Made by a program: the position numbers and the translations under genes. The notes beneath the pieces are model-generated. The model made no database searches and was not told where the DNA came from. It saw only the letters and a program-made list of their open reading frames with translations. From Alicyclobacillus contaminans DSM 17975 (GTDB taxonomy: Bacteria; Bacillota; Bacilli; Alicyclobacillales; Alicyclobacillaceae), in assembly GCF_000429525.1 (NCBI RefSeq), contig NZ_AUCA01000025.1, forward strand, positions 1 through 51,165: a stretch of 51,165 bases of DNA. Reading direction: 5' to 3'. Positions 1 to 7,999 of the stretch are shown one piece after another (the first letter of the stretch is position 1; each line of letters opens with the position of its first letter).

Positions 1-255
1 ATCCACCTGCATCGTGAGTTCACCGATCTTAGCCCGAGCCTCCTGCAACTCTTTCTCCAGCTCCTGCTCCCTCGTAGAGGGTCCGGACTGAAGCCCAGCC
101 CGTCCACCAGTCAGGAACGCTTCACGCCACCTGTAATACAGACTCTGGGCCACGCCATGCCGCCGACATACCTCGCTGATATTCGCACCGGGCATCATGC
201 CCTCGAGCACGATGTTCATCTTCTCGTCCACTGTCCACTTACGTCCCGGCATCAT
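1..255 (-). CDS. IS3-type transposase OrfA, cut by window edge
   Basis: The reading frame starts at an ATG-ATG pair (255) and runs off the left edge of the window. The visible 85 residues hold a helix-turn-helix of the IS3/IS2 OrfA kind: MPGRKWTVDEK, then the segment ISEVCRRHGVAQSLYYRWR, then a Glu/Lys-rich stretch (about residues 58-80) that should form the leucine-zipper-like dimerisation helix. OrfA binds the element's terminal repeats; the catalytic DDE subunit OrfB would lie further left, outside the window. The 160 bases between this start and the next gene should hold the IS end, but I could not place the terminal repeat or a target duplication. Family assignment is firm at the level of IS3; the subgroup is not certain. 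Confidence 0.8.
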   Translation of the reverse strand, partial: MMPGRKWTVDEKMNIVLEGMMPGANISEVCRRHGVAQSLYYRWREAFLTGGRAGLQSGPSTREQELEKELQEARAKIGELTMQVD

Positions 256-415
256 AAACACCTCTACTTCATCTTAACCCATCCCTTCTGTCTGGGTTGA
301 CTCTGGGGCCAGTATACCAGTCCTCCACTCTGTACATGCGCGAGAGGAAATTGGTGATCATAGGATGAGGTCGTATGGAATGGCGTACTGATCCCCGAAG
401 GAGATGCCACACAGG

Positions 416-1414
416 TCATCTTTTTCGCGTCAATAGAAAGAGGAAATACGGTGCACCAATCAGCGCGACCATCACGCCAGCAGGCAATTCCAAATTGTGC
501 CCCACGACATCGGAAACAAGGAGAAGCCAGCCACCCATCAACAACGCGATGGGCATGAACAACTGACTTCTTGGGCCAATCAACGATTTGGCCAAATGTG
601 GCGCCAGGAGTCCGACGAACGCGATGCCGCCTGTAACCGAGACAGCCGAAGCCGCCAATGCGACTGCAGTGAGTAGCAGTATCGCCCGTTCCCTCCGAAG
701 GTGCAGGCCGAGGCCAATCGACACCGCGTCGTGCAACCCAAAGAGGTTCAACCGGTTCGCCTTGTACATGGTGAACGGGATCAGCACCACCAGCCAGGGT
801 AAAATCGCCCAAACGAACGGCCAGCTCGTACCCCAGATCTCTCCGGCGAGCCATTTCGCGATGAAGTCGGCCTTCTCGGGGCCCGCAGAGGATATCAGCA
901 TGACCATCAGACCGGAGAGGGCGATGGAAAAGCCAAAACCGACCAGAATCAAACGCACCGGCTCCAAGCCAACCCTTGGCTGATATGCGAACACGTGGAT
1001 TAGACACGCTGTAATGAGAGCGCCCACGAAGGCCACAACTGGCACTTCGTATGTGAACGTACCTGCGTCCAACGGAAAAAACAGATAGAATACGGCGATG
1101 GCAACACCGGCCCCCGAATTGATGCCCATGATGCCCGGGTCGGCGATGTCGTTTTTGGTAATGCTCTGGAGCACAGCGCCAGACACGGCCAACGCCATTC
1201 CCGCGAGCAACGTCACCATCATGCGCGGCAAGCGGATCCCGAACAGGAGAAATTCGTCGTAGAAATTTCCTCTGCCGAGCAGCGTCGGGATGAGCGCATG
1301 AAAGGAGACAGCGGAACTGCCAATTCCCATTGCCAAGATCATGGTCAGGACAATCAACAGGATGAACGCCGACACCACCATCTTCTGTTTACGCAAGACG
1401 GCCGGATGGATCAT
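416..1414 (-). CDS. Iron-siderophore ABC transporter permease (FecCD family)
   Basis: Polytopic membrane protein of 332 residues, the normal length for FecCD/BtuC permeases, with about nine or ten hydrophobic segments. It carries family signatures: RLPRMMVTLLAGMALAVSGA near residue 60, the NDIADPGIMGI loop (compare NPLADPGLLG in its partner), and GGIAFVGLLAPHLAK near the C-terminus, which is the coupling region that contacts the ATPase. Its ATG overlaps the stop of the upstream permease gene by four bases (ATGA), so the two are translationally coupled. It is the last gene of the leftward four-gene uptake operon. The partner pairs in the plasma membrane to form the ferric-siderophore channel. 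The exact substrate cannot be read from the sequence. Confidence 0.93.
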   Translation of the reverse strand: MIHPAVLRKQKMVVSAFILLIVLTMILAMGIGSSAVSFHALIPTLLGRGNFYDEFLLFGIRLPRMMVTLLAGMALAVSGAVLQSITKNDIADPGIMGINSGAGVAIAVFYLFFPLDAGTFTYEVPVVAFVGALITACLIHVFAYQPRVGLEPVRLILVGFGFSIALSGLMVMLISSAGPEKADFIAKWLAGEIWGTSWPFVWAILPWLVVLIPFTMYKANRLNLFGLHDAVSIGLGLHLRRERAILLLTAVALAASAVSVTGGIAFVGLLAPHLAKSLIGPRSQLFMPIALLMGGWLLLVSDVVGHNLELPAGVMVALIGAPYFLFLLTRKR

Positions 1415-2415
1415 GAGAACGCGTTCACCCCTCTGCGCACGACAAATAGGAAGAATGGCAGGCCAAAGACCGCGATAATGGCGATAACCGGTGTTTCATA
1501 CGGCGCGCTGATGACCCGCCCCAACGTGTCCGCCAGCGACATGAAAGACGCTCCCACAAGAGCGGACATGGGTAAAACATATCGATAGTCCGTCCCTACG
1601 AAGGGCCGCACCAAGTGCGGGATCATCAAACCGAAGAACGCGATGTTCCCCACCAACGCCACAGAAGCGCCGGCCAACAGAGTGACCACGATGTACAAAA
1701 TGAGGCGGATGAGCCCCGTTCGTTGGCCCAGGCCCAACGCAACTTCCTCATCCAAGCTGAGCACAGTCAACTGTCTCGCCAAGACGAGCGCCATCACGAT
1801 CCCTGCGGCGATGAACGGTGCGACCATGCGGACCTGGCTCCAGGTCGTCCCCACCAATCCCCCCGCCGTCCACACGGACACGTCCCTCGCGGTGTTGGAC
1901 GCGATGGAGATCCCCTGTGCCGCCGCGTCCAGAAAGACCGTCACTGCGGCGCCGGCGAGGACGACGTGGAGTGGAGAAAAGCGGCCGCGCCGGGCGGCAC
2001 CAATGCCAACGACCAGCAGAGTACCCAGTGCGGCCCCGACAAAACACACCACAGTCACCGCCAAGTCGCTCGTTCCTGGAAACCAGGCAAGGACGATGGC
2101 AAGCGCCGCGTTCGCCCCGGCGGTCAACCCGAGCAGGCCCGGATCGGCGAGCGGATTCCGGGTGAGTCCTTGCATCACCGCCCCAGCGACCGACAGCGCC
2201 GCACCGACCAATACGGCGCCGACTTCGCGCGGTAGACGAATTTCCCGGATCACATTGGCCGACTCGTTGGTGGTATGAGTGAACAGAGCAAGCCAGACCT
2301 CTCTCAAACTTTCGTTCGCGGCTCCGTACACCATCGTGACGATGAAGGAGACGGTGAGCAGGGCTGCACCGACGAGCATTTTGCTTGCAAACGGCCACGT
2401 TTGTCGATCTCTCAT
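1411..2415 (-). CDS. Iron-siderophore ABC transporter permease (FecCD family)
   Basis: Second FecCD-type permease, 334 residues from the ATG at 2415, which has a GGTGGAG ribosome binding site; an in-frame TTG at 2433 is less likely. Family hallmarks are REIRLPREVGAVLVGAALS, GLTRNPLADPGLLGLTAGA and GNIAFFGLMIPHLVRPFVG (coupling loop). The hydrophobic pattern fits about ten transmembrane helices. It forms the heterodimeric membrane channel with the following gene, whose start overlaps its stop. It lies about 70 bases downstream of the binding-protein gene in the same leftward operon. Two separate permease genes, rather than one fused gene, resemble the Bacillus Feu and Yfi siderophore systems. 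Confidence 0.93.
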   Translation of the reverse strand: MRDRQTWPFASKMLVGAALLTVSFIVTMVYGAANESLREVWLALFTHTTNESANVIREIRLPREVGAVLVGAALSVAGAVMQGLTRNPLADPGLLGLTAGANAALAIVLAWFPGTSDLAVTVVCFVGAALGTLLVVGIGAARRGRFSPLHVVLAGAAVTVFLDAAAQGISIASNTARDVSVWTAGGLVGTTWSQVRMVAPFIAAGIVMALVLARQLTVLSLDEEVALGLGQRTGLIRLILYIVVTLLAGASVALVGNIAFFGLMIPHLVRPFVGTDYRYVLPMSALVGASFMSLADTLGRVISAPYETPVIAIIAVFGLPFFLFVVRRGVNAFS

Positions 2416-2484
2416 CTCATCTTCTCCACCCAAGAATGTTGAAACAGATTGCGCGGACGCCTCCCCAAATCTCCCCCGCGTTAC

Positions 2485-3411
2485 TCAGGTTCCCAGGAAT
2501 GACTTCTTGATGAAGTTCAACTCGTAATCCAAGGAAATGGGATCGTTGAAGCTGAAGACGGACGCATTGACCTCAAACACGTGGTGTTGTTTCACCGCCG
2601 GAATGTTTTTGTAGGTCTCCGTGTTTTGGAACGACGTATCCTCACCGGGCATCTTGCTGAGAATCACATAGTCCCCGAAGAATTCGGGCAATACTTCCGG
2701 TGAAATCTGATAGTAGCCCTGCTTCAACGCCGTCTCCTTCACCTTCTCGGGCATATTCAGTTTCATCGCCTGATAGAGAATTTCCGTGCCCCGTCCCCAG
2801 TTGTCACCAAACACCCACAACTGCTTGGCGGAGGCTTCTATCACGGAAACCGTTGCCTTGGGACCGATTTTCGCCCGGATCTGTTCACCGATGACGGCTG
2901 TCTGCTTCTTGTAATTGGCAACCCAAGCCTTAGCCTCCGCCTCCTTGCCGAGCAATTTTCCGATCTCTTCAAATTGGGTGAGATAATCGAGCTTTCCGTA
3001 GGTGTACGTGACGGTCGGCGCAATTTGCTTCAGCCGGTCCACGTTTTTCGTGCTGGATAAGCCAATGATCAGGTCTGGTTTGAGCGCCATGATTTTGTCC
3101 AAATCGTCATCAGAGACAACCGTGGCGTCCTTCAGGCGGTCCTTGAACAACGGGTCCGCCTTCGCGTAGGGATCCACCCCGACGAGGTGCACCCCCAGCG
3201 CCAACACATCGCCGTCGAACGTCGACAGCACCACCACCCGCTTCGGATGCGCCGGCACTTGGACGGGACCGTTCTCAGACTGATAGGTGACCATCTGCGA
3301 TGAACTGCCCTGTTCCGCCGGCTGGGTGGCATTGGGTGTCACTCCGCAGGCACTCACCAGTAACATGGGCAACAAAACCAGGGACACGAGCGGTTTAAAT
3401 CGTTTGAGCAC
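2485..3411 (-). CDS. Siderophore-binding lipoprotein (periplasmic-binding-protein-like)
   Basis: Extracellular solute-binding lipoprotein for a ferric siderophore, about 308 residues. I chose the GTG at 3411 because it is preceded by AAAGGAG and begins a lipoprotein signal peptide (VLKRFKPLVSLVLLPMLLVSACG) whose lipobox ends in Cys; longer in-frame starts would bury that signal. The mature protein shows the FepB/FeuA two-lobe pattern: PVQVPAHPKRVVVLS at the start of the first domain, LKPDLIIGL in the middle, and a C-terminal lobe with the FSFNDPISLDYEL segment. The start lies inside the 3' end of the ATPase gene, which ends at 3395, so the two are translationally linked. It delivers ligand to the two FecCD permeases encoded downstream. 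Confidence 0.92.
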   Translation of the reverse strand: MLKRFKPLVSLVLLPMLLVSACGVTPNATQPAEQGSSSQMVTYQSENGPVQVPAHPKRVVVLSTFDGDVLALGVHLVGVDPYAKADPLFKDRLKDATVVSDDDLDKIMALKPDLIIGLSSTKNVDRLKQIAPTVTYTYGKLDYLTQFEEIGKLLGKEAEAKAWVANYKKQTAVIGEQIRAKIGPKATVSVIEASAKQLWVFGDNWGRGTEILYQAMKLNMPEKVKETALKQGYYQISPEVLPEFFGDYVILSKMPGEDTSFQNTETYKNIPAVKQHHVFEVNASVFSFNDPISLDYELNFIKKSFLGT

Positions 3412-4207
3412 AATCGTCTTCTCCTTTGACCAATTGATAGGTGACGCACATCGGTTTGTGGGTGTATGGGTCGCGACCAACGACTGCGTCAATTTGAAAT
3501 ACTTCCTTCAGAACTTCCTGGCAGATGACTTCTTCGCTCGGACCCGCGCGGACAATTCGTCCGTTCTTGAGGGCGATGATATGGTCGGCAAACCGGGCAG
3601 CGTGGTTCACGTCGTGCAGCACCATCACGATGGTTCTCCCCTGCGTTCGGTTCAAGGTCTGGAGCAACTCCAGCACTTCCAGTTGGTGGGCCAGATCCAA
3701 GTACGTGGTCGGCTCGTCGAGAAAGATGATGTCGGTCTCCTGGGCGAGCGCCATCGCTATCCACACGCGCTGACGCTGACCTCCCGACAATGCGTCGACC
3801 GGATGATGTTGATAGGCGAGCATCCCTGTCTCAGTCAATGCCCAGCGGATGATATCGATATCCCGTTCCGTCAATCGTCCAAATCCCCGCTGATATGGAA
3901 AGCGTCCGTACGAGACCAGTTCCCCGACGCTCAGCCCCGTCACACTGTCCGGCGTTTGTGGCAGAATCGCCATCTTTTTGGCAAGTTCCCTGGTGTTTTC
4001 TTGTGTGATGCTTCTGCCATCCAGCAGCACAGAGCCGGAACGGTGCGAGATGATCCGGGTGAGGGCCTTGAGCAATGTGGACTTCCCGCAACCGTTCGCT
4101 CCGATGATGGCCGTGATTTTCTTGTCGGGAATGGCGAGCGTCAGGTCCTGTACCACAACGCGATCACCGTACCCAATATGTAGTCGCTCCGTTTGCAGGC
4201 GCGCCAT
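3395..4207 (-). CDS. Iron-siderophore ABC transporter ATP-binding protein (FepC/FhuC type)
   Basis: Cytoplasmic ATPase of 270 residues that powers ferric-siderophore import. Visible motifs are Walker A GANGCGKST, the Q-loop (ILPQTPDSVTGLSV), the ABC signature LSGGQRQR, Walker B DIIFLDEPTTYLD and the H-loop (VLHDVNHAARF). These are typical of the FepC/FhuC/BtuD class. The ATG at 4207 follows AAGGAGGGG; a longer reading frame upstream lacks such a site. It is the first gene of the leftward operon, followed by the binding protein and two permeases, and it is driven by the promoter at 4315-4343. Having the ATPase gene first differs from the Bacillus feuABC order, where it is encoded elsewhere. 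Confidence 0.94.
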   Translation of the reverse strand: MARLQTERLHIGYGDRVVVQDLTLAIPDKKITAIIGANGCGKSTLLKALTRIISHRSGSVLLDGRSITQENTRELAKKMAILPQTPDSVTGLSVGELVSYGRFPYQRGFGRLTERDIDIIRWALTETGMLAYQHHPVDALSGGQRQRVWIAMALAQETDIIFLDEPTTYLDLAHQLEVLELLQTLNRTQGRTIVMVLHDVNHAARFADHIIALKNGRIVRAGPSEEVICQEVLKEVFQIDAVVGRDPYTHKPMCVTYQLVKGEDDCAQTI

Positions 4208-4282
4208 CCTTGTTCCCCTCCTTGACACACCGATTTCCTGTTTCCTCCCCCGACTCCACGGCAGCAACGTGGGCCAACCACA

Positions 4283-4307
4283 AAACATGACTAAATTAGT
4301 CATGTTT
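4283..4307. promoter_or_regulatory. Perfect 12-1-12 palindrome, likely metal-regulator operator
   Basis: The half-sites AAACATGACTAA and TTAGTCATGTTT are exact reverse complements around one central A. The palindrome covers the expected transcription start of the leftward siderophore operon, so a bound repressor would block initiation. It shares the ACTAA/TTAGT core with the second palindrome at 4323-4338. It does not match the classical Bacillus Fur box and only loosely resembles DtxR-type sites, so the regulator is unnamed. Confidence 0.7.
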
Positions 4308-4314
4308 CACTTGC

Positions 4315-4343
4315 ATCATATGATTAGTTTTGACTAATGTCAA
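4315..4343 (-). promoter_or_regulatory. Promoter of the siderophore-uptake operon
   Basis: Read on the minus strand: TTGACA (4343-4338), a 17-base spacer, then TATGAT (4320-4315), close to the sigma-A consensus. Transcription would start near 4308, about 100 bases before the ATPase start codon. The spacer contains the palindrome at 4323-4338, and the start site lies in the larger palindrome at 4283-4307. Confidence 0.75.
4323..4338. promoter_or_regulatory. Palindrome shared by two divergent promoters
   Basis: ATTAGT-TTTG-ACTAAT, a perfect 6-4-6 inverted repeat. It occupies the spacer of the leftward promoter and contains the -35 hexamer of the rightward promoter. One bound regulator could therefore shut both genes at once. 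Its half-site matches the core of the palindrome at 4283-4307. Confidence 0.65.
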
Positions 4344-4358
4344 CGGTTAGTGAATAAT
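4330..4358 (+). promoter_or_regulatory. Promoter of the ferredoxin-NADP-reductase-like gene
   Basis: TTGACT (4330-4335), a 17-base spacer and AATAAT (4353-4358). The expected start is near 4365, about 40 bases before the GTG start. The -35 hexamer lies inside the palindrome at 4323-4338, so the promoter overlaps the leftward siderophore promoter face to face. Confidence 0.65.
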
Positions 4359-4404
4359 AATCCGGTGAAATCACAGATGCAAATGGATTGCAGGGGTGGA
4401 CTGT

Positions 4405-5466
4405 GTGCATACGGAGGAATGTTTTGACGTCACCATCGTCGGCGGCGGACCCGCTGGTTTATTTTCCGCGTTCTACAGCGGACTTCGCGAAATGAAAACG
4501 AAGATTATCGAATTCCAAGATGTCCTCGGCGGGAAGATTCATATTTACCCTGAAAAGATGATCTGGGACATCGGCGGCCTCAGACCACTGACCGGCGCTC
4601 AACTGATTGAACAACTCACGAAGCAGGGACTGACTTTTGAACCCGAGGTGGTTCTGGGTGAAAAAGTGGTGCAAATTTCGCGGCGAGCGGACGGTACCTT
4701 TGTCCTTCAGTGCGCATCTGGACAGGAACACTTTTCAAGAACCGTGATTCTCGCCGTGGGCAGCGGCATCCTGCAGCATCAGAAGCTGGAAGTGGAAGGC
4801 GCATCGCGTTATGAGGTCGCCAACCTGCATTACACGGTGCAATCTTTGCAAAGATTTCAGGACAAAGTGGTGCTCATTTCGGGAGGAGGCAACTCTGCGG
4901 TCGATTGGGCGAATGAACTGGAACGCATCGCGAAAAAGGTGTATCTGGTGTATCGCGGCAACCGACTGAACGGTCTCGAATCACACGTCAGCCAGCTCTT
5001 GAACAGTTCCGTCGAATGTCATTTTCAATCTTCCATCACCAAACTGCTGGCCGGCCCGTACCGCGACGCCATTGAAGCGGTGGAACTGACGAATCTGGTC
5101 ACGGGCATTCGCACCGTTGTTGCTGTGGATGAGGTCATTGTGAATCACGGCTTCACCCAGGATACATCCCTGTTGCGAAACAGCAATTTGAACATCCGCT
5201 TGGATCAGGACGGCTATGTTGACGGCACCGCTCGCAGCGAAACGTCTGTCCCTGGTCTCTACGCCGCGGGTGATATTCTCCGCCATCCCGGGAAGTTGCA
5301 ATTGATTGCAGGGGCGTTTCAGGATGCGGCCAACGCGGTCAACCAAGCCAAGCAATATATCGAACCGGGCGCGGCGGCGCAAGCCATGGTGTCTTCCCAC
5401 AACGAAATCTTCCGCGAACGGAACCGAGCGATGTTTCGCCGGATGTTCCAGCTCCGTGAGCACTGA
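4405..5466 (+). CDS. Ferredoxin/flavodoxin-NADP reductase-like flavoprotein (YumC type)
   Basis: FAD- and NADPH-binding oxidoreductase of the thioredoxin-reductase fold, about 353 residues. Motifs: FAD-binding VTIVGGGPAGL at the N-terminus, NADPH-binding GGGNSAVDWANEL in the middle, and the C-terminal FAD motif PGLYAAGDI. The CxxC redox pair of true thioredoxin reductase is absent, which places it with the YumC-type ferredoxin-NADP reductases that pass electrons from NADPH to ferredoxin, flavodoxin or ferric chelates. I prefer the GTG at 4405 because AGGGGTGG precedes it at good spacing; a GTG at 4396 is the alternative. It diverges from the siderophore operon and shares its operators, which suggests a role in releasing iron from imported siderophore. 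That role is inference. Confidence 0.85.
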   Translation: MHTEECFDVTIVGGGPAGLFSAFYSGLREMKTKIIEFQDVLGGKIHIYPEKMIWDIGGLRPLTGAQLIEQLTKQGLTFEPEVVLGEKVVQISRRADGTFVLQCASGQEHFSRTVILAVGSGILQHQKLEVEGASRYEVANLHYTVQSLQRFQDKVVLISGGGNSAVDWANELERIAKKVYLVYRGNRLNGLESHVSQLLNSSVECHFQSSITKLLAGPYRDAIEAVELTNLVTGIRTVVAVDEVIVNHGFTQDTSLLRNSNLNIRLDQDGYVDGTARSETSVPGLYAAGDILRHPGKLQLIAGAFQDAANAVNQAKQYIEPGAAAQAMVSSHNEIFRERNRAMFRRMFQLREH

Positions 5467-5499
5467 GGCCTGGAGACTTCGCGCCACGCTCACCCGCGA

Positions 5500-5527
5500 G
5501 CAGAGGGGGCCGTGCCCCCTTCTCTGC
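5500..5527. terminator. GC-rich hairpin between convergent genes
   Basis: GCAGAGGGGGC followed by GCCCCCT and TCTCTGC can fold into a strong stem with a small bulge. It sits between two convergent genes, where a bidirectional terminator is expected. No clear T-run follows on either strand, so the call is tentative. Confidence 0.4.
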
Positions 5528-5582
5528 GTTGTAGATGGACCGTGTCTGCCCGGATGAACGCGCGCCCATGGCGACGAGCTGT

Positions 5583-6134
5583 TTATGAATCCGTGACAAT
5601 CTCCCATTCACTGCCATAGGTCTGCACGATCCCGTCGTCATCCACTGTCAGCTCAGCCTTGTAGCCACTTTCCAAGGATTCGTAGAGATACGTATTGTCA
5701 CCGATTCGCGTGTACCGCTGTCTCATTGCAGTTAGTTTGAACTCAGGAAACCGCAGCCAAGCGACGGTCAACGCACGAGATTCGCCGAGCTGCAATCTCA
5801 ATCGCCGAATCGCCATGGCATTGGTGGAAGGAGTCACTCCGATATCCACATCCAAGCAGTTCGCAAGATCCGCTCTCTGTTCCCCACGAACCTTCCAGAT
5901 TCCATTCGTCTCCCGCTGTAGTTCGAGCTCCGATTCTGTACGCAGGGTGCTGAACTGGACGGCCACCCCTTGCGTCGAACCATCCTGTGCGCAACGAACC
6001 TCGTAGTTTACGCGGCCGAGGGTGCCGGACATGTCCCCGATGACCTGCCCACAAACTTTCGTTTCACCTGTCAATTGAAACGTGCAGTATTCCAAGGACA
6101 ATCCATCCAATCCTCGCCAGACAACTCGCTTCAC
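5583..6134 (-). CDS. Putative glycolipid-binding protein (DUF1089)
   Basis: Protein of 183 residues that fits the putative glycolipid-binding family (PF06475, formerly DUF1089), whose known members have a beta-sheet fold with a lipid-like cavity. Supporting features are an N-terminal WRGLDGLSLEY, the middle segment LANCLDVDIGVTPSTNAMAIRRL (Cys, DVDI, TP-TN and RRL are typical) and a C-terminal LTVDDDGIVQTYGSEW. There is no signal peptide or membrane helix, so it is predicted cytoplasmic. The GTG start at 6134 follows GGGGGTGAGG. It lies 19 bases after the P-loop gene in the same direction, so the two are probably cotranscribed. The physiological ligand is unknown. Confidence 0.75.
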   Translation of the reverse strand: MKRVVWRGLDGLSLEYCTFQLTGETKVCGQVIGDMSGTLGRVNYEVRCAQDGSTQGVAVQFSTLRTESELELQRETNGIWKVRGEQRADLANCLDVDIGVTPSTNAMAIRRLRLQLGESRALTVAWLRFPEFKLTAMRQRYTRIGDNTYLYESLESGYKAELTVDDDGIVQTYGSEWEIVTDS

Positions 6135-6153
6135 AAGGCCTCACCCCCAAACT

Positions 6154-6702
6154 CTAATCGATGCCGCGGCCCCCGCTCCGAGAGCAATCACCTCCTTGCA
6201 CAGCGGAAAGGTAGGCGTTCACCTGCGACACGGTGCACAGGCTAACCACTTGTTTTCCTTGCCGGGCCGCTTCTTCCAAACGCTGAACAATGGCTGCCTG
6301 CTCCCGCCGCCGGAACGCCCAAGTGTACCGAAAGAACGCCCAATCCATCTTTTCCGGGCACCCTTGGGCCATGTCCGGCCTCGTGCGTCCCCGGTAGCGG
6401 ATCCATCGCTTGACAATCCGCCACAGGCACACGCGCCGCGGGAAATCCAAATGGATGACGGTGTCCGCAGCCTGAACGCGGATGTCCATCGTGGCTCCGT
6501 AATTGCCGTCGATAATCCACGCTTCATTTTGGACCAAGCGCTCTTGAAGAGTGATCCATTCGTCTCTTGGCGTCTCCACCCATCCCGGCTTCCAAAACAG
6601 GCGGTCAAGATGGAAGACCTGAATCCCCGTAATTGCACCCAGTCGTTGCGCGAACGTGGATTTTCCGGCTCCCGGCGCCCCAATGATGGCCACTCTTTGC
6701 AT
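6154..6702 (-). CDS. P-loop kinase-like protein (FlaR / topology-modulation family)
   Basis: Small nucleotide-binding protein of 182 residues. It opens with a Walker A motif (RVAIIGAPGAGKST), followed by VFHLDRLFWKPGW and a long helical C-terminal half. This matches proteins annotated as DNA topology modulation protein FlaR, which are adenylate-kinase-like P-loop proteins with little direct biochemical evidence for a topology role. The segment WIIDGNYGATMDIR is typical of the family. The ATG at 6702 is preceded by AAAGGGCGG. It is followed after 19 bases by the glycolipid-binding-fold gene. No substrate can be named. Confidence 0.78.
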   Translation of the reverse strand: MQRVAIIGAPGAGKSTFAQRLGAITGIQVFHLDRLFWKPGWVETPRDEWITLQERLVQNEAWIIDGNYGATMDIRVQAADTVIHLDFPRRVCLWRIVKRWIRYRGRTRPDMAQGCPEKMDWAFFRYTWAFRRREQAAIVQRLEEAARQGKQVVSLCTVSQVNAYLSAVQGGDCSRSGGRGID

Positions 6703-6801
6703 GCAGTACCGCCCTTTCGCCTTGGTATGAGCGATTCAAACGTCTTGTCTGACACTCACGCCAAGACAAGCTGATCTGTGGATTCGGTGACGTCTATTGC
6801 C

Positions 6802-7086
6802 TTAGTTGGGACGATCCGTCTGGTCCTTCAAAACACTTCGAAGATGCCTGTACTCCTCTTCCGTGATTTCGCCCATGGCCAACCGCCGTTTCAGGATGGC
6901 CTCCGCGTCGCGAACTTGGTTCCAAGGGCCGTCCATGAGTCCACAGCCTGCGCCCCCGCGACGCCGACACCAGCGGAAGAACATGATACGAACCAAGGTG
7001 AAACACAGAACCGCAATCAGAAAGAATCCCAGCGGAAACAAGAAGAACGGAAGTACACCGAATCCATGATGATTATTACACCACAT
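6802..7086 (-). CDS. Small membrane protein with C-terminal SHOCT domain
   Basis: Protein of 94 residues if it starts at the ATG at 7086, which follows a strong GAAGGAGGG at seven bases; longer in-frame starts lack such a site. It has one hydrophobic segment (VLPFFLFPLGFFLIAVLCFTL), a basic Arg/Cys-rich patch, and a C-terminal SHOCT motif (AEAILKRRLAMGEITEEEY), a short helical hairpin often found at the end of small membrane proteins. The N-terminus carries a His/Cys cluster (CNNHH). It diverges from the two-component system at 7307, which is typical for membrane-stress or metal-linked modules, but no function is established. Confidence 0.75.
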   Translation of the reverse strand: MWCNNHHGFGVLPFFLFPLGFFLIAVLCFTLVRIMFFRWCRRRGGAGCGLMDGPWNQVRDAEAILKRRLAMGEITEEEYRHLRSVLKDQTDRPN

Positions 7087-7306
7087 TTGAAATCCCTCCT
7101 TCACGTTGTGCCACATTTGTGGCATGGCGTGAGGATACCGAGTCAATGTCTCCAATTCATGAGGCAAGGTGTCACGAAAGGATCAACAATGCGTCACGGT
7201 TAAAGCACAGTCATCGTCGGAGAAACAGATGGCGTACGGAACATGCTACACTTGCCGTGAATCCCATATTCGATGCCCATCGAATCCTGACAAGTGAGGG
7301 ACTGCC

Positions 7307-7999
7307 ATGGACGGAACACAGACCGTGTTGGTCGTCGACGATGATCTGTCGATTGTGGAACTGATGACCGATTTTCTGGAGTACGAAGGGTTTCGGGTGG
7401 AAACCGCAACCTGTGCGGAAGACGCAAGAAATTTGTTGTCGCGCGTTCCCGTGGACTGCATGATCCTCGATGTGATGATGCCGGGGCAGAACGGGTTTGA
7501 GTTGTGTAAGCAAATTCGTGCAGGCCATGACCTGCCCATCCTCTTCCTGAGTGCCCGGGATGACGATGCAGATAAGATACGAGGCCTTGGCATCGGCGGA
7601 GATGATTACATTGTCAAATCCGCTTCGCCGGCGGAAGTGGTGGCGAGAGTGAAAGCCGTATTGCGCAGAGTTCGTTCGAAGGAACCCAGGCGTCCCCCCA
7701 CTTTCGATTACGGAAGACTCGTGCTGAATCCATCGGCGCGCGAGGTTCGCGTGGCTGGCAAAACCGTTCCTTTCACCCCGAAAGAATTTGATTTACTCTG
7801 CCTGCTGGCGGAACACCCCCGCCAGGTATTCACATATGAGTCTCTTCTCGACCAGTTCTGGGATGGAGTTGGCGACAAACATACGGTCCGGGTTCACATT
7901 GCCCGGATACGGGAGAAGATTGAACGCGATCCCAACAAGCCGCAATACATTGTCAATGTATGGGGCGTTGGGTACCGATTCGAGGGGAAGCCAAAATGA
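7307..7999 (+). CDS. OmpR/PhoB-family response regulator
   Basis: Transcription factor of 230 residues: receiver domain (about 5-118) and winged-helix DNA-binding domain (about 135-226). The acidic pocket is Asp11-Asp12, the phosphate acceptor Asp55 lies in ILDVMMPG, and the C-terminal HTH ends in the usual VWGVGYRF. The conserved Lys is followed by Ser-Ala-Ser (DYIVKSAS) where most members have Lys-Pro, an uncommon change next to the active site. It overlaps the histidine kinase start by four bases, so the pair is coupled. Target genes are unknown; the DUF2249 cassette downstream is one possibility. Confidence 0.93.
   Translation: MDGTQTVLVVDDDLSIVELMTDFLEYEGFRVETATCAEDARNLLSRVPVDCMILDVMMPGQNGFELCKQIRAGHDLPILFLSARDDDADKIRGLGIGGDDYIVKSASPAEVVARVKAVLRRVRSKEPRRPPTFDYGRLVLNPSAREVRVAGKTVPFTPKEFDLLCLLAEHPRQVFTYESLLDQFWDGVGDKHTVRVHIARIREKIERDPNKPQYIVNVWGVGYRFEGKPK

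Noticed and set aside
7167-7306. Promoter of the two-component operon
   Set aside because: Several AT-rich hexamers occur, but none has a matching partner at proper spacing.
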